From NCBI GenBank assembly GCA_009746045.1, contig RPFO01000766.1:455450-484250 (forward strand): a stretch of DNA of 28,801 nucleotides. The letters are read 5' to 3'. The notes below the pieces were generated by a model. That model was not told where the DNA came from. It saw only the letters and a program-made list of their open reading frames with translations, and ran no database searches. This DNA comes from Mesostigma viride (lineage: Eukaryota; Streptophyta; Mesostigmatophyceae; Mesostigmatales; Mesostigmataceae). Position numbers and translations under genes: made by a program. Shown piece after piece: positions 21,316 through 28,801 of this stretch (the first letter of the stretch is position 1; each line of letters starts with the position of its first letter).

Positions 21316-24300
21316 AAGCGCAAGGTTCCTCACGGTGCAAGCGCAAGGTTCCTCACAAGCGCAAGGTTCCTCACGGTGCAAGCGCAAGGTTCCTCACAAG
21401 CGCAAGGTTCCTCACGGTGCAAGCGCAAGGTTCCTCACAAGCGCAAGGTTCCTCACAAGCGCAAGGTTCCTCACGGTGCAAGCGCAAGGTTCCTCACAAG
21501 CGCAAGGTTCCTCACGGTGCAAGCGCAAGGTTCCTCACGGTGCAAGCGCAAGGTTCCTCACGGTGCAAGCGCAAGGTTCCTCACGGTGCAAGCGCAAGGT
21601 TCCTCACGGTGCAAGCGCAAGGTTCCTCACGGTGCAAGCGCAAGGTTCCTCACGGTGCAAGCGCAAGGTTCCTCACGGTGCAAGCGCAAGGTTCCTCACG
21701 GTGCAAGCGCAAGGTTCCTCACGGTGCAAGCGCAAGGTTCCTCACGGTGCAAGCGCAAGGTTCCTCACGGTGCAAGCGCAAGGTTCCTCACAAGCGCAAG
21801 GTTCCTCACGGTGCAAGCGCAAGGTTCCTCACAAGCGCAAGGTTCCTCACGGTGCAAGCGCAAGGTTCCTCACAAGCGCAAGGTTCCTCACGGTGCAAGC
21901 GCAAGGTTCCTCACAAGCGCAAGGTTCCTCACAAGCGCAAGGTTCCTCACGGTGCAAGCGCAAGGTTCCTCACAAGCGCAAGGTTCCTCACGGTGCAAGC
22001 GCAAGGTTCCTCACGGTGCAAGCGCAAGGTTCCTCACGGTGCAAGCGCAAGGTTCCTCACGGTGCAAGCGCAAGGTTCCTCACGGTGCAAGCGCAAGGTT
22101 CCTCACGGTGCAAGCGCAAGGTTCCTCACGGTGCAAGCGCAAGGTTCCTCACGGTGCAAGCGCAAGGTTCCTCACGGTGCAAGCGCAAGGTTCCTCACAA
22201 GCGCAAGGTTCCTCACGGTGCAAGCGCAAGGTTCCTCACGGTGCAAGCGCAAGGTTCCTCACGGTGCAAGCGCAAGGTTCCTCACGGTGCAAGCGCAAGG
22301 TTCCTCACGGTGCAAGCGCAAGGTTCCTCACGGTGCAAGCGCAAGGTTCCTCACGGTGCAAGCGCAAGGTTCCTCACGGTGCAAGCGCAAGGTTCCTCAC
22401 GGTGCAAGCGCAAGGTTCCTCACGGTGCAAGCGCAAGGTTCCTCACGGTGCAAGCGCAAGGTTCCTCACGGTGCAAGCGCAAGGTTCCTCACGGTGCAAG
22501 CGCAAGGTTCCTCACGGTGCAAGCGCAAGGTTCCTCACGGTGCAAGCGCAAGGTTCCTCACGGTGCAAGCGCAAGGTTCCTCACGGTGCAAGCGCAAGGT
22601 TCCTCACGGTGCAAGCGCAAGGTTCCTCACGGTGCAAGCGCAAGGTTCCTCACGGTGCAAGCGCAAGGTTCCTCACGGTGCAAGCGCAAGGTTCCTCACG
22701 GTGCAAGCGCAAGGTTCCTCACGGTGCAAGCGCAAGGTTCCTCACGGTGCAAGCGCAAGGTTCCTCACGGTGCAAGCGCAAGGTTCCTCACGGTGCAAGC
22801 GCAAGGTTCCTCACAAGCGCAAGGTTCCTCACGGTGCAAGCGCAAGGTTCCTCACGGTGCAAGCGCAAGGTTCCTCACGGTGCAAGCGCAAGGTTCCTCA
22901 CGGTGCAAGCGCAAGGTTCCTCACGGTGCAAGCGCAAGGTTCCTCACGGTGCAAGCGCAAGGTTCCTCACGGTGCAAGCGCAAGGTTCCTCACGGTGCAA
23001 GCGCAAGGTTCCTCACGGTGCAAGCGCAAGGTTCCTCACGGTGCAAGCGCAAGGTTCCTCACGGTGCAAGCGCAAGGTTCCTCACGGTGCAAGCGCAAGG
23101 TTCCTCACGGTGCAAGCGCAAGGTTCCTCACGGTGCAAGCGCAAGGTTCCTCACGGTGCAAGCGCAAGGTTCCTCACGGTGCAAGCGCAAGGTTCCTCAC
23201 GGTGCAAGCGCAAGGTTCCTCACGGTGCAAGCGCAAGGTTCCTCACGGTGCAAGCGCAAGGTTCCTCACGGTGCAAGCGCAAGGTTCCTCACGGTGCAAG
23301 CGCAAGGTTCCTCACGGTGCAAGCGCAAGGTTCCTCACGGTGCAAGCGCAAGGTTCCTCACGGTGCAAGCGCAAGGTTCCTCACGGTGCAAGCGCAAGGT
23401 TCCTCACGGTGCAAGCGCAAGGTTCCTCACAAGCGCAAGGTTCCTCACGGTGCAAGCGCAAGGTTCCTCACGGTGCAAGCGCAAGGTTCCTCACGGTGCA
23501 AGCGCAAGGTTCCTCACGGTGCAAGCGCAAGGTTCCTCACGGTGCAAGCGCAAGGTTCCTCACAAGCGCAAGGTTCCTCACGGTGCAAGCGCAAGGTTCC
23601 TCACGGTGCAAGCGCAAGGTTCCTCACGGTGCAAGCGCAAGGTTCCTCACGGTGCAAGCGCAAGGTTCCTCACGGTGCAAGCGCAAGGTTCCTCACGGTG
23701 CAAGCGCAAGGTTCCTCACGGTGCAAGCGCAAGGTTCCTCACGGTGCAAGCGCAAGGTTCCTCACGGTGCAAGCGCAAGGTTCCTCACGGTGCAAGCGCA
23801 AGGTTCCTCACGGTGCAAGCGCAAGGTTCCTCACGGTGCAAGCGCAAGGTTCCTCACGGTGCAAGCGCAAGGTTCCTCACGGTGCAAGCGCAAGGTTCCT
23901 CACGGTGCAAGCGCAAGGTTCCTCACAAGCGCAAGGTTCCTCACGGTGCAAGCGCAAGGTTCCTCACGGTGCAAGCGCAAGGTTCCTCACGGTGCAAGCG
24001 CAAGGTTCCTCACGGTGCAAGCGCAAGGTTCCTCACGGTGCAAGCGCAAGGTTCCTCACGGTGCAAGCGCAAGGTTCCTCACGGTGCAAGCGCAAGGTTC
24101 CTCACGGTGCAAGCGCAAGGTTCCTCACGGTGCAAGCGCAAGGTTCCTCACGGTGCAAGCGCAAGGTTCCTCACAAGCGCAAGGTTCCTCACAAGCGCAA
24201 GGTTCCTCACGGTGCAAGCGCAAGGTTCCTCACAAGCGCAAGGTTCCTCACGGTGCAAGCGCAAGGTTCCTCACGGTGCAAGCGCAAGGTTCCTCACGGT

Positions 24301-24993
24301 GCAAGCGCAAGGTTCCTCACGGTGCAAGCGCAAGGTTCCTCACGGTGCAAGCGCAAGGTTCCTCACGGTGCAAGCGCAAGGTTCCTCACGGTGCAAGCGC
24401 AAGGTTCCTCACGGTGCAAGCGCAAGGTTCCTCACGGTGCAAGCGCAAGGTTCCTCACGGTGCAAGCGCAAGGTTCCTCACGGTGCAAGCGCAAGGTTCC
24501 TCACAAGCGCAAGGTTCCTCACAAGCGCAAGGTTCCTCACGGTGCAAGCGCAAGGTTCCTCACAAGCGCAAGGTTCCTCACGGTGCAAGCGCAAGGTTCC
24601 TCACGGTGCAAGCGCAAGGTTCCTCACGGTGCAAGCGCAAGGTTCCTCACGGTGCAAGCGCAAGGTTCCTCACGGTGCAAGCGCAAGGTTCCTCACGGTG
24701 CAAGCGCAAGGTTCCTCACGGTGCAAGCGCAAGGTTCCTCACGGTGCAAGCGCAAGGTTCCTCACGGTGCAAGCGCAAGGTTCCTCACGGTGCAAGCGCA
24801 AGGTTCCTCACAAGCGCAAGGTTCCTCACGGTGCAAGCGCAAGGTTCCTCACAAGCGCAAGGTTCCTCACGGTGCAAGCGCAAGGTTCCTCACAAGCGCA
24901 AGGTTCCTCACGGTGCAAGCGCAAGGTTCCTCACAAGCGCAAGGTTCCTCACAAGCGCAAGGTTCCTCACGGTGCAAGCGCAAGGTTCCTCAC

Positions 24994-27115
24994 AAGCGCA
25001 AGGTTCCTCACGGTGCAAGCGCAAGGTTCCTCACGGTGCAAGCGCAAGGTTCCTCACGGTGCAAGCGCAAGGTTCCTCACGGTGCAAGCGCAAGGTTCCT
25101 CACGGTGCAAGCGCAAGGTTCCTCACGGTGCAAGCGCAAGGTTCCTCACGGTGCAAGCGCAAGGTTCCTCACGGTGCAAGCGCAAGGTTCCTCACGGTGC
25201 AAGCGCAAGGTTCCTCACGGTGCAAGCGCAAGGTTCCTCACGGTGCAAGCGCAAGGTTCCTCACGGTGCAAGCGCAAGGTTCCTCACGGTGCAAGCGCAA
25301 GGTTCCTCACGGTGCAAGCGCAAGGTTCCTCACGGTGCAAGCGCAAGGTTCCTCACGGTGCAAGCGCAAGGTTCCTCACGGTGCAAGCGCAAGGTTCCTC
25401 ACGGTGCAAGCGCAAGGTTCCTCACGGTGCAAGCGCAAGGTTCCTCACGGTGCAAGCGCAAGGTTCCTCACGGTGCAAGCGCAAGGTTCCTCACAAGCGC
25501 AAGGTTCCTCACGGTGCAAGCGCAAGGTTCCTCACAAGCGCAAGGTTCCTCACGGTGCAAGCGCAAGGTTCCTCACGGTGCAAGCGCAAGGTTCCTCACG
25601 GTGCAAGCGCAAGGTTCCTCACGGTGCAAGCGCAAGGTTCCTCACGGTGCAAGCGCAAGGTTCCTCACGGTGCAAGCGCAAGGTTCCTCACGGTGCAAGC
25701 GCAAGGTTCCTCACGGTGCAAGCGCAAGGTTCCTCACGGTGCAAGCGCAAGGTTCCTCACGGTGCAAGCGCAAGGTTCCTCACGGTGCAAGCGCAAGGTT
25801 CCTCACGGTGCAAGCGCAAGGTTCCTCACGGTGCAAGCGCAAGGTTCCTCACGGTGCAAGCGCAAGGTTCCTCACGGTGCAAGCGCAAGGTTCCTCACGG
25901 TGCAAGCGCAAGGTTCCTCACAAGCGCAAGGTTCCTCACGGTGCAAGCGCAAGGTTCCTCACGGTGCAAGCGCAAGGTTCCTCACGGTGCAAGCGCAAGG
26001 TTCCTCACGGTGCAAGCGCAAGGTTCCTCACGGTGCAAGCGCAAGGTTCCTCACAAGCGCAAGGTTCCTCACGGTGCAAGCGCAAGGTTCCTCACGGTGC
26101 AAGCGCAAGGTTCCTCACGGTGCAAGCGCAAGGTTCCTCACGGTGCAAGCGCAAGGTTCCTCACGGTGCAAGCGCAAGGTTCCTCACGGTGCAAGCGCAA
26201 GGTTCCTCACGGTGCAAGCGCAAGGTTCCTCACGGTGCAAGCGCAAGGTTCCTCACGGTGCAAGCGCAAGGTTCCTCACGGTGCAAGCGCAAGGTTCCTC
26301 ACGGTGCAAGCGCAAGGTTCCTCACGGTGCAAGCGCAAGGTTCCTCACGGTGCAAGCGCAAGGTTCCTCACGGTGCAAGCGCAAGGTTCCTCACGGTGCA
26401 AGCGCAAGGTTCCTCACGGTGCAAGCGCAAGGTTCCTCACGGTGCAAGCGCAAGGTTCCTCACGGTGCAAGCGCAAGGTTCCTCACGGTGCAAGCGCAAG
26501 GTTCCTCACGGTGCAAGCGCAAGGTTCCTCACGGTGCAAGCGCAAGGTTCCTCACAAGCGCAAGGTTCCTCACGGTGCAAGCGCAAGGTTCCTCACAAGC
26601 GCAAGGTTCCTCACGGTGCAAGCGCAAGGTTCCTCACGGTGCAAGCGCAAGGTTCCTCACGGTGCAAGCGCAAGGTTCCTCACGGTGCAAGCGCAAGGTT
26701 CCTCACGGTGCAAGCGCAAGGTTCCTCACGGTGCAAGCGCAAGGTTCCTCACGGTGCAAGCGCAAGGTTCCTCACGGTGCAAGCGCAAGGTTCCTCACGG
26801 TGCAAGCGCAAGGTTCCTCACGGTGCAAGCGCAAGGTTCCTCACGGTGCAAGCGCAAGGTTCCTCACGGTGCAAGCGCAAGGTTCCTCACGGTGCAAGCG
26901 CAAGGTTCCTCACGGTGCAAGCGCAAGGTTCCTCACGGTGCAAGCGCAAGGTTCCTCACGGTGCAAGCGCAAGGTTCCTCACAAGCGCAAGGTTCCTCAC
27001 GGTGCAAGCGCAAGGTTCCTCACGGTGCAAGCGCAAGGTTCCTCACGGTGCAAGCGCAAGGTTCCTCACGGTGCAAGCGCAAGGTTCCTCACGGTGCAAG
27101 CGCAAGGTTCCTCAC
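24994..27115 (+). repeat. Higher-order repeat, 1,061-bp tandem pair
   Basis: Short units at 24994, 25495, 25536 and 25922 recur at 26055, 26556, 26597 and 26983, each exactly 1,061 bp later, separated by 21, 1 and 16 long units in both copies. The copies are 24994-26054 and 26055-27115. Confidence 0.85.
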
Positions 27116-28801
27116 GGTGCAAGCGCAAGGTTCCTCACGGTGCAAGCGCAAGGTTCCTCACGGTGCAAGCGCAAGGTTCCTCACGGTGCAAGCGCAAGGT
27201 TCCTCACGGTGCAAGCGCAAGGTTCCTCACAAGCGCAAGGTTCCTCACAAGCGCAAGGTTCCTCACGGTGCAAGCGCAAGGTTCCTCACAAGCGCAAGGT
27301 TCCTCACGGTGCAAGCGCAAGGTTCCTCACGGTGCAAGCGCAAGGTTCCTCACGGTGCAAGCGCAAGGTTCCTCACGGTGCAAGCGCAAGGTTCCTCACG
27401 GTGCAAGCGCAAGGTTCCTCACGGTGCAAGCGCAAGGTTCCTCACGGTGCAAGCGCAAGGTTCCTCACGGTGCAAGCGCAAGGTTCCTCACGGTGCAAGC
27501 GCAAGGTTCCTCACGGTGCAAGCGCAAGGTTCCTCACAAGCGCAAGGTTCCTCACGGTGCAAGCGCAAGGTTCCTCACAAGCGCAAGGTTCCTCACGGTG
27601 CAAGCGCAAGGTTCCTCACGGTGCAAGCGCAAGGTTCCTCACGGTGCAAGCGCAAGGTTCCTCACGGTGCAAGCGCAAGGTTCCTCACGGTGCAAGCGCA
27701 AGGTTCCTCACGGTGCAAGCGCAAGGTTCCTCACGGTGCAAGCGCAAGGTTCCTCACGGTGCAAGCGCAAGGTTCCTCACGGTGCAAGCGCAAGGTTCCT
27801 CAAGCGCAAGGTTCCTCACGGTGCAAGCGCAAGGTTCCTCACGGTGCAAGCGCAAGGTTCCTCACGGTGCAAGCGCAAGGTTCCTCACGGTGCAAGCGCA
27901 AGGTTCCTCACGGTGCAAGCGCAAGGTTCCTCACAAGCGCAAGGTTCCTCACGGTGCAAGCGCAAGGTTCCTCACGGTGCAAGCGCAAGGTTCCTCACAA
28001 GCGCAAGGTTCCTCACGGTCAAGCGCAAGGTTCCTCACGGTGCAAGCGCAAGGTTCCTCACGGTGCAAGCGCAAGGTTCCTCACGGTGCAAGCGCAAGGT
28101 TCCTCACAAGCGCAAGGTTCCTCACGGTGCAAGCGCAAGGTTCCTCACGGTGCAAGCGCAAGGTTCCTCACGGTGCAAGCGCAAGGTTCCTCACGGTGCA
28201 AGCGCAAGGTTCCTCACGGTGCAAGCGCAAGGTTCCTCACGGTGCAAGCGCAAGGTTCCTCACGGTGCAAGCGCAAGGTTCCTCACGGTGCAAGCGCAAG
28301 GTTCCTCACGGTGCAAGCGCAAGGTTCCTCACGGTGCAAGCGCAAGGTTCCTCACGGTGCAAGCGCAAGGTTCCTCACGGTGCAAGCGCAAGGTTCCTCA
28401 CGGTGCAAGCGCAAGGTTCCTCACGGTGCAAGCGCAAGGTTCCTCACGGTGCAAGCGCAAGGTTCCTCACGGTGCAAGCGCAAGGTTCCTCACGGTGCAA
28501 GCGCAAGGTTCCTCACAAGCGCAAGGTTCCTCACGGTGCAAGCGCAAGGTTCCTCACGGTGCAAGCGCAAGGTTCCTCACAAGCGCAAGGTTCCTCACGG
28601 CAAGCGCAAGGTTCCTCACAAGCGCAAGGTTCCTCACGGTACAAAGCGCAAGGTTCCTCACGGTGCAAGCGCAAGGTTCCTCACGGTGCAAGCGCAAGTT
28701 CCTCACGGTGCAAGCGCAAGGTTCCTCACGGTGCAAGCGCAAGGTTCCTCACGGTGCAAGCGCAAGGTTCCTCACGGTGCAAGCGCAAGGTTCCTCACGG
28801 T

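Larger units (their letters stand above)
12689..28801 (+). other. Stop-free frame from ATG 12,689 through the satellite (probably not a gene)
   Basis: From the ATG at 12,689 (A at minus 3, G at plus 4) the frame reads MADVVYLGAGTSARFLTV and enters the satellite, then has no stop to the window edge, over 5,300 codons. Three long units (69 bp) encode a 23-residue cycle that includes GASARFL, VQAQGSS and CKRKVPH; each short unit adds six residues without changing frame. However, all three forward frames are stop-free because the unit contains no TAA, TAG or TGA, which happens fairly often by chance for a 23-mer. I record the open frame as seen but consider a non-coding satellite much more likely. 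Confidence 0.08.
12716..28801 (+). repeat. 16-kb satellite array of 23-bp and 18-bp units
   Basis: The array fills 16,086 bp and continues past the right edge. The core unit is the 18-mer AAGCGCAAGGTTCCTCAC. In most copies it is preceded by GGTGC, giving a 23-bp long unit. By hand tally there are 98 short (18-bp) units and about 620 long ones. Nearly all copies are identical within their class. The first three copies at the left edge carry GGTAC instead of GGTGC. Rare irregular copies occur near the right side, at about 27,801, 28,017, 28,599, 28,638 and 28,690. There are no unique spacers, no embedded genes and no transposon. Such arrays are typical of centromeric, subtelomeric or other heterochromatic DNA, but nothing here identifies which. 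Confidence 0.97.

Noticed and set aside
28554-28742. 62-residue minus-strand ORF at the right edge
   Set aside because: Appears only because irregular monomers there shift frame past the usual minus-strand stops; otherwise it is satellite sequence.
12716-28801. CRISPR array
   Set aside because: Units are directly contiguous with no unique spacers, and the context is clearly eukaryotic.
12716-28801. Telomeric repeat
   Set aside because: The unit bears no resemblance to TTTAGGG or TTTTAGGG type repeats; a subtelomeric location cannot be excluded but is not shown.

Overview
The window looks like nuclear DNA from a flagellated eukaryote, most likely a green alga of the Chlamydomonadales type, though the sequence alone does not settle the species. 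The evidence is: spliceosomal introns with GTGAGT/GTGGGT donors and CAG acceptors; a coiled-coil gene resembling the cilium-linked TSNAXIP1 family; a Copia-like LTR retrotransposon; and abundant micro-, mini- and satellite repeats. Nothing bacterial was seen (no operons, Shine-Dalgarno sites or CRISPR).

Layout. (1) 1 to about 5,376, minus strand: the 5' and central part of a Copia-like retrotransposon, cut by the left window edge inside its reverse transcriptase. Reading along the minus strand the parts are an Arg/Glu-rich Gag, a Gag core, zinc knuckles, integrase, a retropepsin-like protease, then reverse transcriptase. Having the protease between integrase and reverse transcriptase is not the standard Copia order. 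The reading frame is broken several times, mostly in the sense of one missing base. (2) 5,377 to about 5,890: no gene, but four perfect inverted repeats and two CACGTG palindromes in 5,583 to 5,825, possibly the element's LTR or leader. (3) 6,391 to 10,363, plus strand: five exons whose phases join exactly into 174 codons of a coiled-coil protein. Its introns are packed with different repeats: a 21-bp minisatellite against a 3' splice site, duplicated donor sites, a 16-bp array, a G-rich tract, a (CCA)n/(AAC)75 compound microsatellite, and repeated copies of an exon end. (4) 10,364 to 12,715: probably the rest of this gene or its 3' flank; only weak candidate exons were found. (5) 12,716 to the right edge: a 16-kb satellite of about 720 units.

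The satellite is the most notable part. It mixes a 23-bp unit with an 18-bp version lacking GGTGC. The order of long and short units forms a barcode showing higher-order repeats: an exact 3,263-bp tandem period, a 1,061-bp period, a 616-bp spacing and a small module used five times. The forward strand has no stop codon in any frame across the whole array, and an ATG at 12,689 in good context reads into it. I treat this as a curiosity to test, not a gene call.
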